Shown here piece after piece: positions 33,820 to 42,198 of a stretch of DNA of 64,000 nt. The number at the start of each line of letters is the position of its first letter. The first letter of the stretch is position 1. Location: the NCBI RefSeq assembly GCF_024347195.1, contig NZ_AP025281.1, forward strand, positions 186,001-250,000, read 5' to 3'. Under the pieces are notes generated by a model that worked only from the letters and a program-made list of their open reading frames with translations, was not told the DNA's origin and made no database searches. A program made the position numbers and the translations under genes. This DNA is from Aliamphritea hakodatensis. Lineage in GTDB: Bacteria > Pseudomonadota > Gammaproteobacteria > Pseudomonadales > Balneatricaceae.

Positions 33820-34763
33820 TGGATACCGCGCTGCAGCGGCCTAAACGCTTTGATTTTCTGCAGGCTATCCGGCTGTTACGCAGCATGGCGCCGGAGGCGG
33901 AGGTGCAATTGCGTGCCGAACCGATGCCGGAAGGCTATGCCCACCAAGTACAGAGCATTCAGCAGCACGGGCGTGATTTTAAGATCAGCCTCGGACTGCA
34001 GGCGTTGTCCGGGGTTAAAGGGGTTTTACCGGATTATCTGTACGAAGCCCTGCTGGACAGCCTGCATCAGGATGATCATGCATTAAGCGAATTTCTGGAT
34101 ATTTTTAACCACCGTTTCCTGCAGCTGAAACAACGCTCGCTGGAGCAGCAAAACCTGTTGCTGCAGGACGAACAGGAACAGCTGAGCAGTGCTCTGCCGA
34201 ACCAGGTCAGCCAGCGGCAGGCGCTGAGTAAGCTGGCCGCGCTGCCGGTGCACAGTGGTGATGATGCTGAGTTGCTCGGTTACAGCATTCTGCTGGGGCT
34301 TAAAGCCCGCAGCCTCAGCGGCTTAAAACAGTTGCTGGAAGATTATTTTGAACTGTCGGTTCAGGTCCGTGTGGGGGGAAGCACCCGGCACAGACTGCCT
34401 GCCTCATCCCTGACCCGTCTGGGCGGCGGGCCGCGGGCGAACAGCCAGTTAGGGCAGGGGATGCTGCTGGGTAAGGTCGGTACGCTCCACTGTCAGCGCT
34501 TAGAGGTGCTGATAGAGCCCCGCAGTGAAGCTGAGTTTCTGGCCCTTAAGGATGATATACAGCTGACCCGGCGATTGCGGGAGGTGTGTCATGCCTATCT
34601 GCGGGACAGTAACGACCTGCGCCTCTACCTGCATGTCAGGCGGGCATTTATATCCGCGCCGCAACTGAGCGCCGACCGGCGTACAGGCGTGCGGCTCGGC
34701 GAAGCGAATTGTTTAGCTCCTCAGGCACAGCCTGATGAGTATCGAAAAATACTTTTAGTATAA
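33810..34763 (+). CDS. tssG: T6SS baseplate protein TssG
   Basis: The 317-residue protein starts with KRFDFLQAIRLLRSM, the TssG/ImpH opening, and has LGLQALSGVKGVLPDYLYEALL, FLDIFNHRFLQLKQR, SLSGLKQLLEDYFELSVQV and LLGKVGTLHCQRLEVLI in order. It overlaps tssF by 10 bases and pairs with TssF in the wedge. clpV follows 11 bases later. Complete length for the family. Confidence 0.93.
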   Translation: MSVMDTALQRPKRFDFLQAIRLLRSMAPEAEVQLRAEPMPEGYAHQVQSIQQHGRDFKISLGLQALSGVKGVLPDYLYEALLDSLHQDDHALSEFLDIFNHRFLQLKQRSLEQQNLLLQDEQEQLSSALPNQVSQRQALSKLAALPVHSGDDAELLGYSILLGLKARSLSGLKQLLEDYFELSVQVRVGGSTRHRLPASSLTRLGGGPRANSQLGQGMLLGKVGTLHCQRLEVLIEPRSEAEFLALKDDIQLTRRLREVCHAYLRDSNDLRLYLHVRRAFISAPQLSADRRTGVRLGEANCLAPQAQPDEYRKILLV

Positions 34764-34774
34764 GGAACAGGCAT

Positions 34775-37378
34775 ATGTCACAGGTGAAACTGGGAAATCT
34801 GGTTGCCAAGCTGGAAACAGGCTTAAAAAATGCTCTGGAACAGGCTGCCGGTGCTGCGATGAATCAGCAGGTACCCGCCATTGAGACCGAGCACTGGCTG
34901 GTACAGTTGCTGACCTTAAAAGATACCCATTTGCTGCAACTGATCAGCGCCCAGAATCTGGATCAGGAAAAACTGCTGGGTGAGCTGAACGCACGGATTA
35001 ATGCCCTGCCAAAAGGCAGTGAAGGCCAGCCAACCCTGAGCAAGAATATCAGTGATCTGATTGAGTCGGCCTGGCTGATGGCGTCGGTGGACTATGGTCA
35101 TCAGCAGATCCTCAGCCTCCATCTGGTGCTGGCGATGCTGCAGACCGATCACTTCGGGGTTAAGAAACTGGCGCTTAAGTCGTTGGAAACCGTATCGCTG
35201 GAGGCGCTGCAGTCACAGGTTGCCAAACTGACCACAGCAGCACCGGCCGGTGGCAGCAGCCCGGCGGCTTCAGGCGGAGCACCGGCTGCGGGCGGAGCGC
35301 TGGATAAATATACCGTAAACCTGACAGCACAGGCCCGTGACGGTCAGATCGACCCGATTTCCGGCCGAAATGATGAAGTGCGTCAGGCCATTGATGTGCT
35401 GTGCCGTAAACGCCAGAACAACCCGATTTTAGTGGGTGAGCCGGGTGTCGGTAAAACCGCGGTGGTGGAAGGTCTGGCCCTGCGCATTGTCGCCGGGGAA
35501 GTGCCGACGGCCCTGCAGGGGGTTGAGCTGCACTCGCTGGATCTGGGCCTGCTGCAGGCCGGTGCCAGCATCAAGGGTGAGTTTGAGAATCGCCTGAAGG
35601 ACGTCATCAGCGAAGTAAAGAACTCCACTATCCCGATCATCATGTTTATCGATGAAGCCCACACCCTGATCGGTGCCGGCGGTGCGGAAGGCCAGAACGA
35701 CGCGGCTAACCTGCTGAAACCGGCGCTGGCACGGGGCGAGTTTAAGTCGCTGGCGGCGACCACCTGGGCGGAATACAAGAAATACTTTGAGAAAGACCCG
35801 GCCCTGACCCGCCGCTTCCAGGTGGTGAAAATTGCCGAACCCAGTGCGGAAGACGCCATCCAGATGTTACGGGGTATCGGTGAATCCCTGAGTGAACACC
35901 ACGGCGTCTTCATTCGCGAGGAAGCCATTGAAGCAGCGGTAAACCTGTCGATCCGTTACCTGCCGTCACGGCAGTTGCCGGACAAGGCGATCAGCTTGCT
36001 GGACACTGCCTGTGCCCGGATTGCACTGACCCAGAATGCCAAGCCGGAAACCATTGAGTATTTGGAACAGCAAATCCGTTACCTGAATAACGAACGCAGT
36101 GCCAAGCAGACCGAGCAGGCGGTATTTACCACCGGCGCGGATTCCATTGAAGCGCTGAACGGCCAGATCGCTGAAATGAATGCTGAACTGGAAGCCCTGC
36201 AAACCCGCTGGGAACAGGAACTGGAACTGGTTGAGCAGATCCGCACCATCAAGAGCGAGATTCAGACCGCCTACTCAGAAGATCATGTCAGCGCTGAACA
36301 GCAGCAACAGATGCTGCAGTTAATGGACCAGCTGGAAGCCCTGCAGGGAGATGACCCGTTAGTGGTACCGCTGGTGAATCAGCAGGTGATCTCTGCGGTG
36401 ATTAGCAGCTGGACCGGCATTCCTGTCGGTAACATGCTGCGGGATGAGGTCGCTAAGCTGCTGAGCATGGAAGATGACCTGCACAAGCGGGTTATCGGTC
36501 AGGAAACCGCCATTAACGAGCTGGCCAAGAGCATCCGGATTTCCCGGGCCGGGCTGACAGATAACCGTAAACCGGTCGGTGTATTCCTGATGTGTGGCCC
36601 CAGTGGTGTGGGTAAAACCGAAACCGCCATGGCGCTGGCGGATCAGGTGTTCGGCGGTGAAGACAGCCTGACCATCATCAACATGACCGAATTTAAGGAA
36701 GAGCACAAAATTTCCATGCTGCTGGGCTCTCCGGCCGGTTATGTCGGTTTTGGTGAGGGCGGCGTGCTGACGGAAGCCATTCGCCGCAATCCTTATTCGG
36801 TACTGCTGCTGGATGAGATGGAAAAAGCCCACCCGGGTGTTCATGACCTGTTCTATCAGATCTTCGATAAGGGCCACATCAAAGACAGCGAAGGCCGCAC
36901 AGTTGATTTCAAAAACACCATTATCATCATGACCTCCAACGCGGCGGATCAGGCGATTTGTGATATCTGCGATGCCAATGAAACCCGACTGGACAATGCC
37001 GAGCTGGTGGAGCAAATCCGCCCTGATCTGCAAGCGTTCTTTAAACCGGCTTTCCTGGGCCGGACCACCGTGGTGCCGTACTACCCGCTGAATGCGGATG
37101 AGCTGATGCAGATTACTGAAATCAGCCTGAAGCGCATCCGTAAACGTTTGCTTGAGCAGTACAACGCCAGCTTCGACTGGGATCAGGGACTGCTGGATCT
37201 GGTGGTGGCCCGTAACACTGACCCGACCACCGGTGGCCGTGCAGTGGAGCAAATTATTAACCGTTCACTGATGCCGCAACTGGCGGAGCAGTGCATTACC
37301 CGTCTGAGCGAAGGCCAGACCATTAATGCGGTTAAAGTCAGCGTTGAGCAGGGCAGCCTGCAGCTGGCCATCGATTAA
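34775..37378 (+). CDS. tssH: T6SS sheath-recycling ATPase ClpV
   Basis: The 867-residue AAA+ protein has an N-domain (residues 1-160), D1 with Walker A GEPGVGKTAVVEG and Walker B IIMFIDEAHTLIGAGG, a middle coiled-coil region (about 410-530), and D2 with GPSGVGKTETAMALA and VLLLDEMEKAHPGV. It disassembles contracted TssB/TssC sheaths. Length and domain order are normal; a Gly/Ala-rich stretch at about 152-175 links the N-domain to D1. It lies after tssG. All catalytic motifs are intact, in contrast to TssM. Confidence 0.96.
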   Translation: MSQVKLGNLVAKLETGLKNALEQAAGAAMNQQVPAIETEHWLVQLLTLKDTHLLQLISAQNLDQEKLLGELNARINALPKGSEGQPTLSKNISDLIESAWLMASVDYGHQQILSLHLVLAMLQTDHFGVKKLALKSLETVSLEALQSQVAKLTTAAPAGGSSPAASGGAPAAGGALDKYTVNLTAQARDGQIDPISGRNDEVRQAIDVLCRKRQNNPILVGEPGVGKTAVVEGLALRIVAGEVPTALQGVELHSLDLGLLQAGASIKGEFENRLKDVISEVKNSTIPIIMFIDEAHTLIGAGGAEGQNDAANLLKPALARGEFKSLAATTWAEYKKYFEKDPALTRRFQVVKIAEPSAEDAIQMLRGIGESLSEHHGVFIREEAIEAAVNLSIRYLPSRQLPDKAISLLDTACARIALTQNAKPETIEYLEQQIRYLNNERSAKQTEQAVFTTGADSIEALNGQIAEMNAELEALQTRWEQELELVEQIRTIKSEIQTAYSEDHVSAEQQQQMLQLMDQLEALQGDDPLVVPLVNQQVISAVISSWTGIPVGNMLRDEVAKLLSMEDDLHKRVIGQETAINELAKSIRISRAGLTDNRKPVGVFLMCGPSGVGKTETAMALADQVFGGEDSLTIINMTEFKEEHKISMLLGSPAGYVGFGEGGVLTEAIRRNPYSVLLLDEMEKAHPGVHDLFYQIFDKGHIKDSEGRTVDFKNTIIIMTSNAADQAICDICDANETRLDNAELVEQIRPDLQAFFKPAFLGRTTVVPYYPLNADELMQITEISLKRIRKRLLEQYNASFDWDQGLLDLVVARNTDPTTGGRAVEQIINRSLMPQLAEQCITRLSEGQTINAVKVSVEQGSLQLAID

Positions 37379-37494
37379 GGACTGCGGAGAGCCACTGTTT
37401 GCATAACAATTGCCAGAAATTGCACCTATGTGCCGGTTTCCTAAGCAGTTTGCGCGTCCCGGGCCTTGCCAGAGATGCGCAATGCAAACACAAT

Positions 37495-38223
37495 ATGTCT
37501 ATGCGTAAAAAACCGTCTACAGCCCTGTTTACCGCCCTCTTCAGTATCTTTGTGATATTGCTGCCGGCGGCTGCCCAGGCGCAGGAGCGGATCAGGCTGG
37601 CCACGCAGAGCTGGCCGCCGTTCCAGATGGTTGAAGAAGGGCAGTTAAAGGGCCAGGCCATCGAGCGGGTACAGTGTGCCCTGCGGGAAATGGGCCAGCC
37701 TTACGAACTGCATCTGATGCGCTGGGACCGGGCCCAGTTGCTGGTGGAAACCAATCAGTTTAATGGTTTCTTTTCCGGTTCGCCGAACAGTTCCCGGGCC
37801 CGTTATGCGGTGCCGTCTGCGCCGGTGATCTCGGTACCGCTGAGCTGGTATCTGGCGCCGAATGTCGAGCTGGATGTCACCAGCGAAGCGGCGAAGGATC
37901 AGGCCCGCTACGGGGCTAAATTTAATACCTCCAAATGGCTGTTTCTGGCGAAGAACGGCTATAACGTGGTGAAGAAACCACAGGATGCCGAAGCGCTGTT
38001 ACGGATGCTGCGTAACGGCGATGTGGATGTGGCGCTGGAATATGAAGATGTCTTTGAGCTGGCGATGGAAAATCAGGGGGTAACTCCTCAGCGGTTTAAG
38101 AAGATTCCCTATAAAGTCCGGGATCTTAGCGTGCATTTTTCAAAAACATTTTTGCATCAGCGGCCAAACTTTCTCAATGCCTTCAACGCTGCTCTGGTTC
38201 AGTGTATAAAGAGTGAATCATGA
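37495..38223 (+). CDS. periplasmic binding protein (SBP_bac_3-like) inside the T6SS locus
   Basis: The 242-residue product from the ATG at 37495 has a signal peptide (FTALFSIFVILLPAAAQAQ) and the pattern of amino-acid-type binding proteins: IRLATQSWPPFQMVEEGQLKG, ALREMGQPYELHLMRWDRAQLLV, GFFSGSPNSSRARYAVPSAPV, and DVDVALEYEDVFELAM. No ABC permease is nearby. Its stop overlaps the fha start by 4 bases, so it is translated as part of the T6SS operon. It is not one of the 13 core components. It might be a periplasmic sensor, a wall-facing accessory or an effector-related protein; the start could also be the ATG at 37501. Confidence 0.78.
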   Translation: MSMRKKPSTALFTALFSIFVILLPAAAQAQERIRLATQSWPPFQMVEEGQLKGQAIERVQCALREMGQPYELHLMRWDRAQLLVETNQFNGFFSGSPNSSRARYAVPSAPVISVPLSWYLAPNVELDVTSEAAKDQARYGAKFNTSKWLFLAKNGYNVVKKPQDAEALLRMLRNGDVDVALEYEDVFELAMENQGVTPQRFKKIPYKVRDLSVHFSKTFLHQRPNFLNAFNAALVQCIKSES

Positions 38224-39158
38224 CGATAAGCATCCAACTGGTTGAAGTGCCAGAAAACGAGAAGGTTCCCAGCCGGCAAGTGATCCTGCCTGCCAATGGC
38301 GGCACGATTGGCCGTGCTTATGACTGTACTCTGGTGCTGCCGGACTTTGACCGTAAACTGTCCCGCAAACATATCCGGATTGATCTTTCGCCACAGGGCA
38401 GCTTTCAGGTGACGGACCTGAGCGTTAACGGTTCAACCCTGAACCAGCAGCCTCTCAACCGGGGTATCCCTCAGCAGATCAGTGACGGCGATATTCTCAA
38501 ACTGGGTGATTACACCCTGTTGCTCAGCGATATGGTGCCTTTCCTGACCGATACTGTCGAGGAAGAGGTGGTCGTCACTGAACAGCGCCGTGAGCCGGTG
38601 TTCTCTGTGGATAATCTGCAGATTGATGAATTCAGCACATCGCTGGATGACCTTCACAGCAATGATATTCAGGCCCCGGAAGAGGCCGCTTTCTCTGCGG
38701 AAAACGTTATGGCTGATGATCAGTTCGGCCATGATCCGTTTGATGACACCGTTGAGCTGAAAACCCCGGAACCTAAACTGAATGCGGACCCGTTCCGGGC
38801 GACAGACATCGTCACCCTTGAAAGCGATGATCTGGAATCCGGTGGTGACACCGCGCAGCTGAGCCGGAGTATTCAGCAGCTGCAGCACAGCCTGCAACAA
38901 CAGCAACAGATGCAGATGGGCATGTACGGGCAGGACAAACTGCTGGAATGCCTGGGCGCAACGCTGGACCGTTTTCTGGAAGAATTTGAACCGGGGCAAC
39001 TGGAAGGCATGTTTGACGAATATACCTCCGGCTGGGGCAGCCGGGACAAGAAATACTGGCGGCTCTATAAGAAGCAGTTCAGCCGCCGCCGCGACCGTAA
39101 TGAATTCCATCAGCAGTTTACTGCGCTGTTTATGGAAGAACTGCGGAGGAAGAAATAA
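38220..39158 (+). CDS. fha: T6SS-associated FHA-domain protein
   Basis: The 312-residue protein has an FHA domain at about 1-105 with GGTIGRAYDCTLVLPDFDRKLSRKHIRI and VTDLSVNGSTLNQQPL, where the conserved Gly-Arg, Ser-x-x-His and Asn that bind phosphothreonine are present. An acidic linker follows, then the T6SS-type C-terminal domain (LECLGATLDRFLEEFEPG, FSRRRDRNEFHQQFTALFMEEL) at about 240-312. In P. aeruginosa Fha1 is the phospho-target of PpkA and triggers assembly. A kinase gene lies 6.5 kb downstream in the same cluster. It overlaps the genes on both sides. Confidence 0.92.
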   Translation: MTISIQLVEVPENEKVPSRQVILPANGGTIGRAYDCTLVLPDFDRKLSRKHIRIDLSPQGSFQVTDLSVNGSTLNQQPLNRGIPQQISDGDILKLGDYTLLLSDMVPFLTDTVEEEVVVTEQRREPVFSVDNLQIDEFSTSLDDLHSNDIQAPEEAAFSAENVMADDQFGHDPFDDTVELKTPEPKLNADPFRATDIVTLESDDLESGGDTAQLSRSIQQLQHSLQQQQQMQMGMYGQDKLLECLGATLDRFLEEFEPGQLEGMFDEYTSGWGSRDKKYWRLYKKQFSRRRDRNEFHQQFTALFMEELRRKK

Positions 39159-39655
39159 TGCGTGCCCTGTGGGTAAGTTTGCTGGCGCTGATGCTGGTAG
39201 CCTGTTCATCTTCCACGCCCCAGGAAACGCCGCCGCCCGTGAGCCGGGTCCTGCACATTAATACTGCCGGCCAGCTGAACCCCTATGGGGGTGAAAACGC
39301 CCATCCGGTGGTGCTGCGCCTGTATCAGCTGACTGAAGCGGGCACCTTCCGTAACGCTGCCTTTCTCGACCTGTATCAGAATGATCAGCAGGTGCTGGCC
39401 AGTTCACTGGTGGATACCCTGTATCTGGACCCGGTGCTGCCGGCAACGGAGCAGCAAATCAGTATAGATGTACATTTTCGCAGCCGTTATCTGGCGGTGC
39501 TGGCCGAGTTTTCCGAATATGAGAATGCCGTCAGCCGGGCGCTGCTGAAGCTGGATGAAGACAATGAAGATCAGGAATTCAGAATAGAGGTTGCCGGGCT
39601 GCGGGTCAGTCTTGGAATCCAGCCTGAGAAATCCTGGTGGCAGACGATATTTTAG
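39158..39655 (+). CDS. tssJ: T6SS outer-membrane lipoprotein TssJ
   Basis: The 165-residue protein has a lipoprotein signal: LMLVACSSS with the acceptor cysteine at residue 16. It carries NPYGGENAHPVVLRLYQLTEAGTFRNAAFLDLYQND and LDPVLPATEQQISIDVHFRSRYLAVLAEFSEYEN, typical of TssJ transthyretin folds. It anchors the TssM periplasmic end at the outer membrane. Its ATG overlaps the last base of the fha stop. No Asp at position +2, so sorting to the outer membrane is expected. Confidence 0.93.
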   Translation: MRALWVSLLALMLVACSSSTPQETPPPVSRVLHINTAGQLNPYGGENAHPVVLRLYQLTEAGTFRNAAFLDLYQNDQQVLASSLVDTLYLDPVLPATEQQISIDVHFRSRYLAVLAEFSEYENAVSRALLKLDEDNEDQEFRIEVAGLRVSLGIQPEKSWWQTIF

Positions 39656-39668
39656 GCAGAGGTACCAC

Positions 39669-40991
39669 GTGAGACGACAGCAAAGAGTAGTCTGGCAGGA
39701 AGGCATGTTTATCTCGCCGCAGCATTTTCAGCAGCAGGACAGACATTACCGCCACTATGCAGAGCAGTATGCGGTAGCCGCCGGCCATGACGGTTATGGT
39801 TTGTGTGAGCTGCAGATCGACCGTGAACGGCTGAAAATCGGTAAAATCGTTGTTACCGTCTGCAAAGGCATTTTCCCGGACCATACCTACTTTGAAAGTA
39901 ACCACGAACTGTTGCTGGATGTGCCGGAAAATACCCTCAATAAAAGTGTATTTCTGGCCCTGCCACTGGTGGTGGACGGCGAAGTTGAATACGGCCCGGT
40001 GGCGGATAAACGCCGGCATCTGGTGGAAGATATCACCCTGTTTGATACCTCGGATGCCAGCACCAACAGCATTGATGCCAGAGTAGCCCGGCCGAATATC
40101 CGTCTGATTCTGGAAGGGGAAGATACCACCGGCCTGACGGTGATCCCGGTGGCCCGCATTCTGGAACGTCGGGAAAGCGGTGCTGTGATTCTGGATCAGC
40201 GCTTTATTCCCGCCAGTCTGCACTATGGTGCTTCTGCGTTGCTGACTGAGCGCCTTCAGGAGCTGCAGGTGCTGATTGAAACCCGTGCCAGCATGGTGCA
40301 GCAGCGGATCGGGAATGGCCAGCAAAGCATGAGCGAACAGAGCCTGCTGCGTGAATACCTCTGGTTGCAGACCCTGAACCGCTGGATTCCGTGGCTGACC
40401 CATACACTGGATAATCCACAGACCCTGACCAGCGAAGTCTATCTGCAGCTGGCGACCCTTTCTGCGGAGCTGAACAGCTTCGTGCCAGCCATTGCCAAAC
40501 CGCTGGTCTCGTTGCAGTACGATGCCATGCACCGTGGCTTTATGCCGCTGTTTACCCGTTTGCGGGAGCAGCTGTCGGTGGTACAGAAAGACAGCGTACT
40601 GGAATTCCCGTGGGATACCCGTCTGTTCGAGAAACGCCGTCTGCTGCGTGCTTCTGTGGCGGATATCAGTAACCTCAGTGGCCACCGTTTTATTCTCTGT
40701 GTGGAGTCCAGTATTGGCAGTGCAGCGCTGTCTCAACTGGTGCCAAGTGCCTGTAAGCTGTGTGGCCTTTCGCAGATCGCTGAAGTGGTGCGTAACGCAC
40801 TTTCCGGTGTGACCCTGACCCCGATGCCGGTGGCGCCAAGTGAGCTGAAATCCAAATCTGATGCAGCCTATATCGAAATTGATACCCATCATCCTTACTG
40901 GCAGAGCCTGGTGGAAAAACGTGAACCGCTGGCGCTGCATGTGGATGTCCGGATTCCGGACATCAGCGTTAAGCTGTATGTGCTGGATTAA
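39669..40991 (+). CDS. tssK: T6SS baseplate protein TssK
   Basis: The GTG at 39669 has AGAGG upstream and begins the conserved VVWQEGMFISPQHFQQQDRH, so it is chosen over an earlier in-frame start that overlaps tssJ. The 440-residue protein shows the TssK regions: GLCELQIDRERLKIG, FLALPLVVDGEVEYG, LHYGASALLTERLQELQVLIETRA, LLREYLWLQTLNRWIPWL, and the receptor-like C-terminal part with KLYVLD at the end. It joins the baseplate to the membrane complex. It is 13 bases from tssJ and 6 from tssL. Confidence 0.94.
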   Translation: MRRQQRVVWQEGMFISPQHFQQQDRHYRHYAEQYAVAAGHDGYGLCELQIDRERLKIGKIVVTVCKGIFPDHTYFESNHELLLDVPENTLNKSVFLALPLVVDGEVEYGPVADKRRHLVEDITLFDTSDASTNSIDARVARPNIRLILEGEDTTGLTVIPVARILERRESGAVILDQRFIPASLHYGASALLTERLQELQVLIETRASMVQQRIGNGQQSMSEQSLLREYLWLQTLNRWIPWLTHTLDNPQTLTSEVYLQLATLSAELNSFVPAIAKPLVSLQYDAMHRGFMPLFTRLREQLSVVQKDSVLEFPWDTRLFEKRRLLRASVADISNLSGHRFILCVESSIGSAALSQLVPSACKLCGLSQIAEVVRNALSGVTLTPMPVAPSELKSKSDAAYIEIDTHHPYWQSLVEKREPLALHVDVRIPDISVKLYVLD

Positions 40992-40997
40992 GCCTGT

Positions 40998-42197
40998 ATG
41001 ACTCAGGATTACCTGGACGAACTCACCGTAAATATCCGTCAGGCTGATACTGTCAGCCCGGCGACGGATCAGTCACGTCCGTTAATCCCGCTGGAAAATG
41101 CCCCGGCACTGAAATACCAGCTGCAGAATATTCAGCAGCTGCAGCAGTTCAGCCAGTATCCCAACCCGTTACTCAATGCCTGTGCTGAGGCGCTGGCGCT
41201 GTGTGTCAGTGTGCAGCGGATGTCCCGGCCGGATGACATGCACCGTTTCCGACAGGGACTGGTGAACGCCATTACCGACCTGAAACAGCGCATCGCCGGG
41301 CTTGATTACCCAGCATCCGTGGCGGATAAAACCTGTTTCCTGTTCTGTATCGTACTGGATGAATTCATCCTCAACTGTGACTGGAACGAAGAGTGTCGCT
41401 GGGAAAACCAGACCCTGCTCAGTGAGCTGTTCGGCATGCGTGACGGCGGTGAGCAGTTCTACGCAGTGGTGGAAAAAGCCCTCAGCCAGCCGAATCTGCT
41501 GGTGGATATGCTGGAAGTTATCTACGTGCTGCTGAAAATTGGCTTTAAGGGTCAGTATCACCTGCAGGGCCAGAAGCATATTGATGGTATCTACTACAAG
41601 ATTGAGAGCGTGCTGCGGGATACTCAGGCACCTTCATTGCAGATTCCGTTGCATACCGAAAAGCCGGCCAGACCCCGGCGCAGCCCCCGTCCGGGCGGCC
41701 AGATGCCGTTCCTGTGGCTGGCGGTGCTGTTTATGTTTGCGATAGCAGCCACCTGGGTAGGACTGTCATTCTGGTACAAGGATACCTATGCGGCCCGTAC
41801 TGAGGGCTTCAGCAAGCTGGCGGAATATACCGACAAGCTGCAAAAGCGTCATGACGATAACGTGGTAGTGTACGTCAGTACCGATGATGAACTCAAGCCG
41901 GTTGCTGCACCTGTCCCGAAACCGCCGCCGCAGCCGGTCAGTAAACCTGCACCTGCAGGCGCCACGCCTGTGTGGGTGGTTCAGGTCGGGTCGTTCCTGC
42001 GCCCGGCGGATGCGCAGTCCCGGGTCGATAAATACAATTTCAGTGCCCGTGGCTCGGTTATTCAGCACTGGAAAGGCCGTTACCGGATTCTGTTGCCGAC
42101 CGCCAGCCGTACGGCGGCGCTGAGCCTGATGAAAACCGTTCGTGAAGAAGGGGTCAGCGATGCCTTTATTTTCCGCAGTACAGGAATAGGAGGTTAG
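40998..42197 (+). CDS. tssL: T6SS membrane protein TssL with C-terminal SPOR domain
   Basis: The 399-residue protein has the DotU/IcmH cytoplasmic domain (NPLLNACAEALALCVSVQR, CFLFCIVLDEFILNCDWN) and one membrane helix at 236-259. A Pro-rich periplasmic linker follows, and residues 325-394 form a SPOR-like domain (VWVVQVGSFLRPADAQSRVDK, then GRYRILLPTASRTAALSLM). Most extended TssL proteins carry an OmpA-like peptidoglycan-binding domain in this place; SPOR domains bind glycan strands stripped of stem peptides. The C-terminal module therefore probably anchors the complex to the wall in a different way. It forms the trans-envelope complex with TssM and TssJ; tssM starts 1 base after its stop. 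Confidence 0.9.
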   Translation: MTQDYLDELTVNIRQADTVSPATDQSRPLIPLENAPALKYQLQNIQQLQQFSQYPNPLLNACAEALALCVSVQRMSRPDDMHRFRQGLVNAITDLKQRIAGLDYPASVADKTCFLFCIVLDEFILNCDWNEECRWENQTLLSELFGMRDGGEQFYAVVEKALSQPNLLVDMLEVIYVLLKIGFKGQYHLQGQKHIDGIYYKIESVLRDTQAPSLQIPLHTEKPARPRRSPRPGGQMPFLWLAVLFMFAIAATWVGLSFWYKDTYAARTEGFSKLAEYTDKLQKRHDDNVVVYVSTDDELKPVAAPVPKPPPQPVSKPAPAGATPVWVVQVGSFLRPADAQSRVDKYNFSARGSVIQHWKGRYRILLPTASRTAALSLMKTVREEGVSDAFIFRSTGIGG

Positions 42198-42198
42198 C

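Noticed and set aside
39606..40940. 444-codon frame on the minus strand opposite tssK
   Set aside because: It is antisense to a clear TssK, has no ribosome site, and its composition (His/Gln-rich) is typical of shadow frames.
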